Positions 27,180 to 35,077 of a stretch of DNA of 64,000 nucleotides are shown piece by piece; positions within the stretch are counted from its first letter, which is position 1; each line of letters begins with the position of its first letter. The translations under genes were made by a program, and so were the position numbers. Origin of the DNA: Emcibacter sp. GTDB lineage: Bacteria; Pseudomonadota; Alphaproteobacteria; Sphingomonadales; Emcibacteraceae. Below the pieces are notes generated by a model. It was not told the origin of the DNA. It worked only from the letters and a program-made list of their open reading frames with translations, and made no database searches. Where the stretch lies: NCBI RefSeq assembly GCF_963675455.1, contig NZ_OY776217.1, positions 2,838,001 to 2,902,000 of the forward strand, in the 5' to 3' direction.

Positions 27180-27195
27180 TGGCATGATTATTGCA
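27180..27195 (+). promoter_or_regulatory. Sigma-54 promoter of flagellin 1
   Basis: TGGCAT-N5-TTGCA, GG at 27181-27182 and GC at 27193-27194 with 10-bp spacing, 72 bp ahead of the flagellin start. It gives an untranslated leader of roughly 60 nt, the region where FlbT acts in Caulobacter. Confidence 0.88.
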
Positions 27196-27266
27196 ATATT
27201 AAATCCGGTAACAAGTTTTATCGAGACGAATACAGCCAGAATATTTGTAGAATAAGGAGAGCAACG

Positions 27267-28097
27267 ATGTCCTTTTCAGTGAATACAAATGCAAGTGCCC
27301 TATCGGCGCTGCTGAACCTGAACAAGACCACTACTGACCTGGAAACAGTTCAGACAAGAATTAATACCGGCCTCAAGATTTCCTCCGCCAAAGATAACGC
27401 GGCGATCTTTTCCATTGCCCAGGGCCTGCGCGCGGACCTCAAAGGGTATAATGCCGTAAAACAGAGCCTTGACCGCTCCATCAGTACAGTGGACATCGCC
27501 CTGGCGGCTGCGGGATCCATTTCCGATCTCCTCATCGAGATGAAGGAGAAAGCAGTTGCTGCGGCAGATGCCGGCCTCGACCAGACCAGCCGTGACGCCC
27601 TGGCCGAAGATTTTGAAGCCCTCCGGAACCAGATCACCACCATTATCAATAATGCCGAATTCAACGGCACCAACATTCTTGATAGTGGTACAGATGTTAT
27701 CGTCGCGATTACCAATCCAGACGCCACACAAACGATTACCATATCTCATCAGAATCTGACCCTTGGTGGATCAAATATAACCTTCACCGCAGCAGATTCA
27801 ATTCTGACACAGACAACGGCTGCCGCCATGGTGAGTACAGTTGAAACATCCCTGGATAATGTGAACTCTGTTCTGACCACCCTTGGTGCAGGCGGAAAGT
27901 CCCTGGAAGCCCAGCGTGTATTCTCGGACAAAATTGCCGATACCATCCAGGTCGGCATCGGAAATCTTGTTGATGCGGACATGGCTAAGGAAAGTGCGAA
28001 CCTGCAGTCATTGCAGGTGAAACAGCAGCTTGGTGTTCAGGCCCTCTCTATTGCCAACCAAGCCCCACAATCTATCCTGAGCCTGTTTGGCGGCTAA
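27267..28097 (+). CDS. Flagellin 1
   Basis: Filament subunit of 276 residues, a compact alphaproteobacterial flagellin with D0/D1 domains and almost no variable region. N-terminus (SVNTNASALSALLNLNKT, INTGLKISSAKDNAA) and C-terminus (LVDADMAKESANLQSLQVKQQLGVQALSIANQAP) are canonical. The ribosome site is AAGGAGAG. Sigma-54 promoter upstream, own terminator downstream. It faces flagellin 2 (38619, minus strand) across the sugar cassette. Confidence 0.97.
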   Translation: MSFSVNTNASALSALLNLNKTTTDLETVQTRINTGLKISSAKDNAAIFSIAQGLRADLKGYNAVKQSLDRSISTVDIALAAAGSISDLLIEMKEKAVAAADAGLDQTSRDALAEDFEALRNQITTIINNAEFNGTNILDSGTDVIVAITNPDATQTITISHQNLTLGGSNITFTAADSILTQTTAAAMVSTVETSLDNVNSVLTTLGAGGKSLEAQRVFSDKIADTIQVGIGNLVDADMAKESANLQSLQVKQQLGVQALSIANQAPQSILSLFGG

Positions 28098-28120
28098 CAG
28101 TGCCTATAGATATTCTGGCA

Positions 28121-28154
28121 AAAAAAGACCGGCATTTTATGCTGGTCTTTTTAT
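28121..28154 (+). terminator. Terminator of flagellin 1
   Basis: Stem AAAGACCGGCA / TGCTGGTCTTT with a short T-rich loop (one G-T pair) followed by T5, 24 nt past the flagellin stop. Confidence 0.88.
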
Positions 28155-28302
28155 TTGCTGGAAACCCTGAATGTTCAAACACACACCGGCGAGGAAGCTA
28201 TTTCTCTTCTCTCACCAAATATGATATTCTACATTGAGCTAGAAAAATTCTTTAAAGACAAAATGTTAAACAATAAACTGCACAAAATCGGATTCATGAA
28301 CA

Positions 28303-28992
28303 ATGACTGATACACCACAGGAAGAAGATATTTTTTTGCAGGGAGAAATTGTTTGTCTTCGTCAACCGGACATCCAGAAAGACGTATTGGACGGGCACTG
28401 GCACAACTGGTTCAATGATCAGGAGATAACCAGACATCTAATTCATGGCGTATTTCCGGTCAACAAAAACCAGCAAGCAAAATATGTGCAGACGGAAATT
28501 GACAATCCTTCCTCTCTGTTGCTTGTCGCCATTGAAAAAAAAAGTGGCCGGCATATTGGCATTGTTTGCCTGAAAGACATAAACCAGATACTCAGAAGCG
28601 CCAGCCTGAGCATTGTTTTCGGTGAACGCGATGTGAGGGGTGCCGCCCTGGAAGCGGTCGCCCTGATGAGCAAACATGGCTTTGATAGACTGAACCTGCA
28701 ACGAATCCAGGCCGGCCAGAATACGTCTTTGTGGCGTTGGATGAACAGCCTGGAACTGATCGGTTACCAGATCGAAGGCTATCACCAACACTATGGGGTT
28801 CGTGATGGCAAACCATATGATACTGTGACTTATGCCATCACTTCCGAGCGTTTTTATGCCCTGCAAAAGAAACGAGGCGGCAATATTTGCATGGGGTCCA
28901 TTGATAAGCTGTATGCCATGAAGAGTACGGAAAACCGGACTGAAGTCGTCAGGCGCTTTTTTGAGGATCTTTATTCAAGACAAGAGGAATAA
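28303..28992 (+). CDS. GNAT N-acetyltransferase (PseH-like context)
   Basis: 229 residues. RimJ/PseH-type GNAT fold: LRQPDIQKDVLDGHWHNWFND near the start, a core with IGIVCLKDI...SIVFGERDVRG in the acetyl-CoA loop position, and MNSLELIGYQIEGYHQHYGVRDGKPYDTVTYAI at the end. In flagellar glycosylation loci such enzymes (PseH) acetylate the 4-amino group of the sugar-nucleotide precursor. That role is inferred from neighbours. Its last 44 nt overlap the convergent gene at 28949. A C-terminal tail of about 45 residues goes beyond the GNAT core. Confidence 0.75.
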   Translation: MTDTPQEEDIFLQGEIVCLRQPDIQKDVLDGHWHNWFNDQEITRHLIHGVFPVNKNQQAKYVQTEIDNPSSLLLVAIEKKSGRHIGIVCLKDINQILRSASLSIVFGERDVRGAALEAVALMSKHGFDRLNLQRIQAGQNTSLWRWMNSLELIGYQIEGYHQHYGVRDGKPYDTVTYAITSERFYALQKKRGGNICMGSIDKLYAMKSTENRTEVVRRFFEDLYSRQEE

Positions 28993-29929
28993 GCTGTAAG
29001 GCCGGTATACCGAAAACCTCTGCTTCCCTCAACAAAGCTGATCGCATACCTGCTACAAGGTCAGCGCCGCAGACGGCATCTTGGGAAAGGCCTTCACTGC
29101 TGACAAGAATTTTGAGACCCGGTCCTGATTTGGCCGGGTAGTCGTCATATTTCCCGGGTGTATCTTTCGGATGCAATCGAATAACAAGGCGAAACGGTCC
29201 TGAAAGACCTTCAAACATTTTTTGGTTCGCCAACCTGTTTATCAGGTAGTCCAGACATTCAAATTCGGTAATTTTATCCTCAAAACCTGCCAGGCCAATC
29301 TCGGAAATATAGTCCGAAGCGAATAAAATGACCGTTTCTCCTTCCTGACAACCCCAGGTTGACTTGATTGCGCGGACTGCCTTTGGGTCATTGTGACCGG
29401 AAAGGTAGTCAGCATAAAGATTCCCGGAAATATGCACTTTGGAAGAGGCAACCCCGAACCCGGTGAGTTCTGAAACAGAACCCTCATCAAATACAAATAT
29501 ATGATCCGGAAACATTTGTTGGCCGGACGATGTTACAAACCGGTCACTGAGATGATCTGCAGAATCCAGAAAAGCTGCACTGGGAATTCCCATCTCCCGG
29601 GCACAGGCCCATAGCTCCTGTACCGAATGATCATCCACATGGCTTGTCGCTGTAAGTATCAGGTCTGGCGAAACCTCTTCAAGAAATAGCCTAGGGGAAA
29701 CATCTGCCCAGTCCCTGCAGCCTACGCCCAAACGTCTCCAGACATCTATAGCATACTCCTTAGCCAGAATTTCAATACTGAAAAACGCCGTGTCTGGAAC
29801 AATTGGAACAAGAAACTCCCTTCGGGATTTTTGCCCGAACAGAAGTCTGTCCCGGACTGCAACAAGCTGGTTAGTACCACCTGGGTCTCGGCTGAAAAAA
29901 AGTATTTTCAGGGGATCACTTCCTGTCAA
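28949..29929 (-). CDS. GT-B-like protein of the sugar cassette, function unassigned
   Basis: 326 residues. N-terminus KILFFSRDPGGTNQLVAVRDRLL suggests a Rossmann-type start; later segments SGNLYADYL, VILFASDYISEIGLAGF, RLVIRLHPKDTPGKYDDY and CGADLVAGMRSALLREAEVFGIPALQLIP follow the second-domain pattern of GT-B / UDP-GlcNAc 2-epimerase-like proteins (HPKD and AGMRSALLREA being the donor-binding type loops). It could be a glycosyltransferase or a nucleotide-sugar hydrolase replacing PseG. Last gene of the minus-strand cassette, overlapping the aminotransferase by 14 nt. Confidence 0.5.
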   Translation of the reverse strand: MTGSDPLKILFFSRDPGGTNQLVAVRDRLLFGQKSRREFLVPIVPDTAFFSIEILAKEYAIDVWRRLGVGCRDWADVSPRLFLEEVSPDLILTATSHVDDHSVQELWACAREMGIPSAAFLDSADHLSDRFVTSSGQQMFPDHIFVFDEGSVSELTGFGVASSKVHISGNLYADYLSGHNDPKAVRAIKSTWGCQEGETVILFASDYISEIGLAGFEDKITEFECLDYLINRLANQKMFEGLSGPFRLVIRLHPKDTPGKYDDYPAKSGPGLKILVSSEGLSQDAVCGADLVAGMRSALLREAEVFGIPALQLIPLVLNKDPQKSA

Positions 29930-31232
29930 CAGCCTTTAACTCCTCAAGATTCTCTGTCACTTTCCGAAATGCAGCAGCCACATCGTCAAGATCCTTTTCA
30001 CTCAGGGAAGGGCGCATAAGTTCGTGTGTTATGACCGTAGCATGGGCATCTTCCACATTCGGACACATTCCAGCCTGATAGTTCTGTTCCCCTTTATAAT
30101 GGGGGCATTTGAAGGGGCACTGAACGGAACCATAGGCGACCTGCTCGCGGAACATGGGGTAAAGGTAAATAGGTTTCACATAGCCTTGCCCGATCAGAGC
30201 CCCTTCCCCCTCCCTCAGTTTCATTTCCGGAAGTTCCGCCCGCACGGCTTTCACAAAAGTATCCCGACTTACACCGGTTTCGGCTTCCATATAACGCATT
30301 ACATGCATGTAATAAGAATGTTCAATATAATCAGGAACTTCCGGCAAACGCAGGCCTGGGAGCCCCTCTAATTTTTCCGAAAGATAGGCCACATTCCGGC
30401 GTCGCTTTGCCACTAGATCCACGCTCTTTTCATTTTGCACGGATGCTATGGCTGCTTCGATTTCGCCAAGCCGGAAGTTAAAGCCCACCATATTAACCAG
30501 ACTGTTCACTTCGCGTCCCTGAAGGACGGCCTCAGCATGGTTCCGGATCAGCTGCAGCTTGTCACAAAAACTTTCGTCATTGGTGGTGATGACACCACCT
30601 TCCCCGGAATGAATATGTTTGTGATAGTTGAGAGAGAAAACACCCATATGACCCAAGGTTCCGACTGGGCGTCCCTTATATGTAGCGCAAGGGGCCTGGG
30701 CGCAATCCTCGATCACCACAAGATCATGTTCGCGGGCGATCGACATAATGCCATCCATTTCTGCCGGCTGGCCAAAGATGTGTACGACTATGATGGCCTT
30801 AGTCCGGGGGGTCAGAACCTGACGTATGGTTTCCGGCGAAATACAATAACTTTTTGGGTCAATATCCGCAAAAACTGGCACCGCATTAAAAGCCACAGCC
30901 GCCGTCACAGAGGCCGCCATGGTATAAGGGGAGACGATCACCTCATCACCCGGCCCTACTCCCGCAGCGCCGACAGCGGCATAAAGGCCACTTGTGCAGC
31001 TGTTGACGGAAATGGCATGTTTCGCCTGGTAGTCCCTGGCCCACTGTTGTTCAAAGGCCTGAACTTCCGGTCCCCCGAAAAAATCCTTGTGCCAGACCCC
31101 CAGGAACTTGGATAGAACGCCTGTATCCAGAACTTCCATGACCTTTTTCTTTTCCGCTTCGCCAATATAATTGTGCGCAGGAAAATATTCACTTCTGACG
31201 GGCTTTCCACCCAACAATGCCAGTTTAGACAT
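29916..31232 (-). CDS. DegT/DnrJ/EryC1/StrS family PLP aminotransferase
   Basis: 438 residues, longer than the usual ~380. Motifs: SVNSCTSGLYAAVGAAGVGPGDEVIVSPYT (PLP phosphate loop), VVIEDCAQAPCATYKGRPVGT, and the Schiff-base lysine in NYHKHIHSGEGG. It would transfer an amino group to a keto-sugar or keto-cyclitol. The extra length is at the C-terminus, with a cysteine-containing stretch (CPFKCPHYKG...AGMCPN). It follows the Gfo/Idh/MocA dehydrogenase by 21 nt; such pairs often oxidise then aminate one hydroxyl. It does not look like a textbook PseC. Confidence 0.88.
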   Translation of the reverse strand: MSKLALLGGKPVRSEYFPAHNYIGEAEKKKVMEVLDTGVLSKFLGVWHKDFFGGPEVQAFEQQWARDYQAKHAISVNSCTSGLYAAVGAAGVGPGDEVIVSPYTMAASVTAAVAFNAVPVFADIDPKSYCISPETIRQVLTPRTKAIIVVHIFGQPAEMDGIMSIAREHDLVVIEDCAQAPCATYKGRPVGTLGHMGVFSLNYHKHIHSGEGGVITTNDESFCDKLQLIRNHAEAVLQGREVNSLVNMVGFNFRLGEIEAAIASVQNEKSVDLVAKRRRNVAYLSEKLEGLPGLRLPEVPDYIEHSYYMHVMRYMEAETGVSRDTFVKAVRAELPEMKLREGEGALIGQGYVKPIYLYPMFREQVAYGSVQCPFKCPHYKGEQNYQAGMCPNVEDAHATVITHELMRPSLSEKDLDDVAAAFRKVTENLEELKAVDRK

Positions 31233-31253
31233 ATTTTATCCTTCTAATTTTCT

Positions 31254-32234
31254 TCAGGCCGATACCCCGACCTTTTGCCGGATAGCAGCGCAAACTTCCA
31301 GGGTTTTAACCGCATCCTCCGCAGGACATTTTAAAGCTTCCCCTCGGGTAAAATAGCCCTCAAGATTCTCAGCTAACTGCAGAAAGGTTCTTTCCCGCCC
31401 GGTCTCAATGGTTTCTGCCTTGCGGGCAGGCATCCCACCGGGTCCCGCCAACCGCAGAACCAGACGATTGCCGAAGTCAACCATATCAATGACCGCCTTC
31501 TCCATAATCAGCCGGAATTCAAAAAACTGAAAATGGCCCACATCGGTACCGGCCAGATGAAGGGGCTTGTCCTTACATGTCCTTAGCCCCGCATTCAGAG
31601 TGGGGTCAGTTGGCCAGAAGTCATATTGAATATTTCCGGCATGGGTTACAGTCAGGTCGCCGAAAAACATCCTGAACAGATCCACCATATGGGATCCGTT
31701 GTTATAAAGCCCCTTATTATACCAGCCGGTGCCCCTCTGTAGTTCGCCAAACTCCCCACTTTTGATTCTATCCGAAAGTGAAAGAAAGGCCTCATTCCAG
31801 CGTCGCAGATAATTTACCGTCAGAGCGATGGGGCATTCTGCATATTGCCGGATGATTTCCCTGCTCCCTTCAATACCATCGGTGAGGGGTTTTTCACACA
31901 GCACCAGCCGAACGTTCTTATCCAGCAGAAACTTCAGCTGTTGACGATGAAATTCTGTCGGGCTGCAAATACAAACCACATCAACTTTCAAATCCCGGAA
32001 AGCGGTTTCGAGATCAGTCGCAATATATTTTATATCCCAGGTTTTGGCGAAATATTGAACCTTTTCCGGATCCGGATCGTAACACCCAACGACCCTGAAG
32101 GCTTCATGAAGGGTGAAGGTCTTGGCGTGGGTCTGCACCAAGTCGGGGGAAACTGTATCTGCCCCGTCATAACCGCCGGCAATGGCGCCGCAGCCGATAA
32201 GAAACACATTATAGGGACCAGAGGAGTCACTCAC
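31254..32234 (-). CDS. Gfo/Idh/MocA family oxidoreductase
   Basis: 326 residues. An N-terminal Rossmann domain (NVFLIGCGAIAGGYDGAD) and the family motif CEKPLTD (residues around 115) with the conserved EKP catalytic-site segment identify an NAD(P)-dependent sugar dehydrogenase. ALTVNYLRRWNEAFLSL and NNGSHMVDLFRMFFGDL belong to the C-terminal substrate domain. Likely partner of the adjacent aminotransferase. Its start overlaps the upstream cytidylyltransferase stop by 4 nt. Confidence 0.9.
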   Translation of the reverse strand: MSDSSGPYNVFLIGCGAIAGGYDGADTVSPDLVQTHAKTFTLHEAFRVVGCYDPDPEKVQYFAKTWDIKYIATDLETAFRDLKVDVVCICSPTEFHRQQLKFLLDKNVRLVLCEKPLTDGIEGSREIIRQYAECPIALTVNYLRRWNEAFLSLSDRIKSGEFGELQRGTGWYNKGLYNNGSHMVDLFRMFFGDLTVTHAGNIQYDFWPTDPTLNAGLRTCKDKPLHLAGTDVGHFQFFEFRLIMEKAVIDMVDFGNRLVLRLAGPGGMPARKAETIETGRERTFLQLAENLEGYFTRGEALKCPAEDAVKTLEVCAAIRQKVGVSA

Positions 32235-33001
32235 ACCTTTATCCGTCCTATCTGCCTGTTCAGGGAGGCAATCTCCGGATTTTCTTTCAGAAAAAGAAGA
32301 ATATCCTCCAGGGTGAATTCAGGATTGGAAGGATAGAGGTTGTCAAATACAGCCTCAATCAATTGAAAATCTTCCGGCGTATCGAGGGTAATGGATACCT
32401 CCGGCGCACAAAGCGATTCCGGCGCGCCGATGAATTTTACATTATAAAGATCCTGATGCTGATATATAAAGCGGCTGACATGCTCTAGGTCGAGAGGCTC
32501 GTCAGTCCGCTTAAAGGCATCTTCCAGAACACTGGTTTTGAAAACTTGGACAGAACAGCCGATGGGATAGGTTTCACTCGTGTCAAAACTCAGATAATTG
32601 AAATTGGACAGATAGTCTACGCTGCCGGTCACATAGGCCTCGACTGCCTCATCAATAAGAGCAGGATCCATCAGCGGACAATCACCGGTAAGTTCCACTA
32701 TAATGTCAGCCCCGTGGAATTTCGCGGCTTCAAGAACCCGGGACATAACATTATCCTCACTGCCGCGGTAAAAACTCACACCCAAGCGATTGGCTTCTTC
32801 CACAATTACATCATCAGTCATATTCACAGTGGTAGCGATGACCACATCATCTATATGTCTGGCACACCGCACCCGTTCCACCATGAGGGCAAGCATCGAC
32901 TTGCCCTGGCAATGCTTCAGCACCTTACCCGGCAGACGGGTTGAGGTCATGCGGGCCTCAATAGTAGCAACGATGTAGTTGTTTCCGGGCAATTCCGACA
33001 T
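32231..33001 (-). CDS. SpsF-type cytidylyltransferase 1
   Basis: 256 residues. The N-terminal nucleotide-binding motif EARMTSTRLPGKVLKH, with ELTGDCPLMDPALID in the metal/nucleotide-site position, is typical of the CTP_transf_3 family (SpsF, NeuA, KdsB). It probably activates the cassette sugar with CMP. A second member lies at 33667-34413; the two share a 28-bp identical stretch over the ARMTSTRLP codons. It begins 2 nt after the methyltransferase stop. Confidence 0.85.
   Translation of the reverse strand: MSELPGNNYIVATIEARMTSTRLPGKVLKHCQGKSMLALMVERVRCARHIDDVVIATTVNMTDDVIVEEANRLGVSFYRGSEDNVMSRVLEAAKFHGADIIVELTGDCPLMDPALIDEAVEAYVTGSVDYLSNFNYLSFDTSETYPIGCSVQVFKTSVLEDAFKRTDEPLDLEHVSRFIYQHQDLYNVKFIGAPESLCAPEVSITLDTPEDFQLIEAVFDNLYPSNPEFTLEDILLFLKENPEIASLNRQIGRIKV
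32931..32958. repeat. 28-bp direct repeat, copy 1 (in cytidylyltransferase 1)
   Basis: Identical to 34352-34379. Both copies encode the ARMTSTRLPG nucleotide-binding loop on the minus strand. Codon-level identity exceeds the divergence of the remaining genes, so either strong constraint or local conversion. Recombination between copies would remove the methyltransferase and fuse the two genes. Confidence 0.8.
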
Positions 33002-33003
33002 GT

Positions 33004-33636
33004 TTACTTTTTCTCAAACACCCACCAGGTGAAATTATCCAGCCCGGTAATCCGTTTCCATTCAAATCCATAGTCAAGAAGCTTGAGATCCGGAAAATTA
33101 TCCATCCAGAATCCGCCGAAATCGCACTTGAACAGCTTGTTACTGTGCCCGCGGTATTCAATCATTTCCTGCTTGTCGGAAAAATATTCAATACACACGA
33201 TATATTTGCTGCTTGCCCGATGAATCCTCTTGCAGGCAGCCAGAAGATCGTCCGGATGAATATGAATCATTACCGTACAGGTAAAGGCCATATCCACAGC
33301 CCCGTCCTCAAGCTCAAAATCGGAAGCTATACCGTCAATGGCATTTTCAGGGGCGACAATCCTGTCCCGAACCAAGACTTCCCGCGCCTTACCGTTTGGT
33401 TCAACCGCCACCATGTCGGCATCTGTCAAGAGATTCAGGGCCCTGAGGTTAAGCCCGATGTTTGAGCCAATTTCCAGAATCTTTTTCGGCATATCATCCC
33501 GCATAGGAGCGATAATTCGGCTCCACATGGCCAGACGGTTGCGCAGATGTTCCGCATCGGCCGCATTACGGTCGATATAGTCATCCCCGAATTCCCCGCG
33601 CCAGAAGGAGGTCTGTTCAGTATTTGATGTATTCAT
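33004..33636 (-). CDS. Pseudaminic-acid-biosynthesis-associated methyltransferase
   Basis: 210 residues. N-terminus TSFWRGEFGDDYIDRNAAD and SAM motif ILEIGSNIGLNLRAL (motif I) match the class I methyltransferase family found with pseudaminic/legionaminic acid genes (TIGR03587). Further: FTCTVMIHIHPDD and a C-terminal YGFEWKRITGLDNFTWWVFEK. Substrate is probably the nonulosonic acid or its nucleotide form; inferred. Located between two cytidylyltransferase genes. Confidence 0.85.
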   Translation of the reverse strand: MNTSNTEQTSFWRGEFGDDYIDRNAADAEHLRNRLAMWSRIIAPMRDDMPKKILEIGSNIGLNLRALNLLTDADMVAVEPNGKAREVLVRDRIVAPENAIDGIASDFELEDGAVDMAFTCTVMIHIHPDDLLAACKRIHRASSKYIVCIEYFSDKQEMIEYRGHSNKLFKCDFGGFWMDNFPDLKLLDYGFEWKRITGLDNFTWWVFEKK

Positions 33637-33666
33637 GCTGCATTCCTGACTACCGGACTAACCGGT

Positions 33667-34413
33667 TTATTTTACATAGGGATTTTGCGCCACAGTAGCG
33701 TTGATTTCAAGTAGTTCCGGTTTTTCGGAAAATAGCCTTTTCAGATCCTCAAAACCGAAGTTCGGGCGGCGTGGATAAAGTTCCCCGAAAACACGGGAGG
33801 CAAACTCATAATCCTTCTGCTCATCCACGACCAGTCGCCAGCTCCGAAGATCAGGAAGACAATCCAGCATGAGGCAGCCATATTTCTCAGGACGACGCCA
33901 GATATAGGGAGTTACATGTTCTTTTTCATAGTCATCGGTTTCCGCCTCATAGACTTCCTGAAGCAAACTCATGGAAAGAACCTCCGTATCAAAGCCCAGA
34001 GGATAGCCCCGATCCATCGGCAGGCGGGCATAGCTGGTCCCGGCCTCACGGTAGGCCGCCAAAAGTGCTCCGGAAACCAGAGGGTCGATGAAGGGACAGT
34101 CAGAAGTTACCCTGAGAAGGGTATCTGCATTGACATGACGGGCGGCCTGAAAGGTTCTTTCCAGGACGTTGGTCTCCGCCCCCTGGAACAGGGAAACACC
34201 GGATAACTTGCGCACGAATCCCGCCAGCGGCTCCTGGGCTTCATCGTCCGGCAGGGCCACACAAACTTCATCAATACCCCTGATCCGCTGGCAGCGTTCA
34301 ATAACATGTTCGAGAATGGTTTTCCCAGACAGCGGCATCAGCACCTTGCCTGGCAGACGGGTTGAGGTCATGCGGGCCTGGACAATAACGACTGTTTTGT
34401 CAGCTTTTGGCAT
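33667..34413 (-). CDS. SpsF-type cytidylyltransferase 2
   Basis: 248 residues. The motif QARMTSTRLPGKVLMPLSGK and RVTSDCPFIDPLVSGALL mark another CTP_transf_3 (SpsF-like) enzyme, clearly diverged from cytidylyltransferase 1 outside the loop. I start it at ATG 34413 because GGAGG precedes it at 5-nt spacing, rather than at the in-frame GTG at 34419. Its start overlaps the glycosyltransferase end by 14 nt. Two such enzymes in one cassette suggest two CMP-sugars or one non-canonical role. Confidence 0.85.
   Translation of the reverse strand: MPKADKTVVIVQARMTSTRLPGKVLMPLSGKTILEHVIERCQRIRGIDEVCVALPDDEAQEPLAGFVRKLSGVSLFQGAETNVLERTFQAARHVNADTLLRVTSDCPFIDPLVSGALLAAYREAGTSYARLPMDRGYPLGFDTEVLSMSLLQEVYEAETDDYEKEHVTPYIWRRPEKYGCLMLDCLPDLRSWRLVVDEQKDYEFASRVFGELYPRRPNFGFEDLKRLFSEKPELLEINATVAQNPYVK
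34352..34379. repeat. 28-bp direct repeat, copy 2 (in cytidylyltransferase 2)
   Basis: Same 28 bases and same orientation as 32931-32958, 1421 bp apart, covering the CTP-binding loop codons. Confidence 0.8.
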
Positions 34414-35071
34414 AGGCACCTCCGGATAAAATATCCCCCATCATGGCTTTGAAAATAATCCAATTGGCCCGGATCAGTCGGCCGATACGAGGCGTGTCCT
34501 CGCGTTCCCGGATCGGCATATCCAGTTGAGTAATGGTTTCACCTTTTCTGGCCGCTGCCAAGGTGACACCAGTGCCGATGGTGGAATGGCGAAAGATATG
34601 AACGTAGTTTATCAGAACGGCAGTATCATAGGCCTTCATGCCACAAAGAATATCCCGTATTCCCCACCTCAGGCGGGTATAAATCCTGAACAGCCCTTCG
34701 GACAGGCGGGCCGGTTTCGGGCGCACACCGATGGAGATCGCTGCTTCCCGATCCAGGATGGGACGAACAAGATCCGGAATATACTCGGGGCAATGCTGGT
34801 TGTCTGCATCAATGGACAGACAGATATTATACCCTTTCTCTATGGCTCGGGAAAACCCGCTGAACAGAGCCATATCATACCCCAGATTCACCTTATGATA
34901 AATCACCTGTGCCCCAGCCTTGCGAGCAATATCCGCGGTCGCATCCGTGGACCCGTCATCCACCACAATCACATCTCCATAAGATATAACCGCCTTGACT
35001 ACAGTGGCAATGGTATTCTCCTCATTGAGCGCCGGAATGATAATAGCGATATGTTTTTCCCCTTTTGCCAT
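34400..35071 (-). CDS. Family 2 glycosyltransferase
   Basis: 223 residues, short GT-A enzyme. IAIIIPALNEENTIATVV, VIVVDDGSTDATADIA and the metal-binding LSIDADNQHCPEYI (DAD motif) identify a GT2 of the DPM1/polyprenol-phosphate type in size and layout. No membrane helix is evident. It sits between the NeuB-type synthase (6 nt upstream) and cytidylyltransferase 2; the acceptor is unknown. Confidence 0.88.
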   Translation of the reverse strand: MAKGEKHIAIIIPALNEENTIATVVKAVISYGDVIVVDDGSTDATADIARKAGAQVIYHKVNLGYDMALFSGFSRAIEKGYNICLSIDADNQHCPEYIPDLVRPILDREAAISIGVRPKPARLSEGLFRIYTRLRWGIRDILCGMKAYDTAVLINYVHIFRHSTIGTGVTLAAARKGETITQLDMPIREREDTPRIGRLIRANWIIFKAMMGDILSGGAYAKS

Positions 35072-35077
35072 ACAGTG

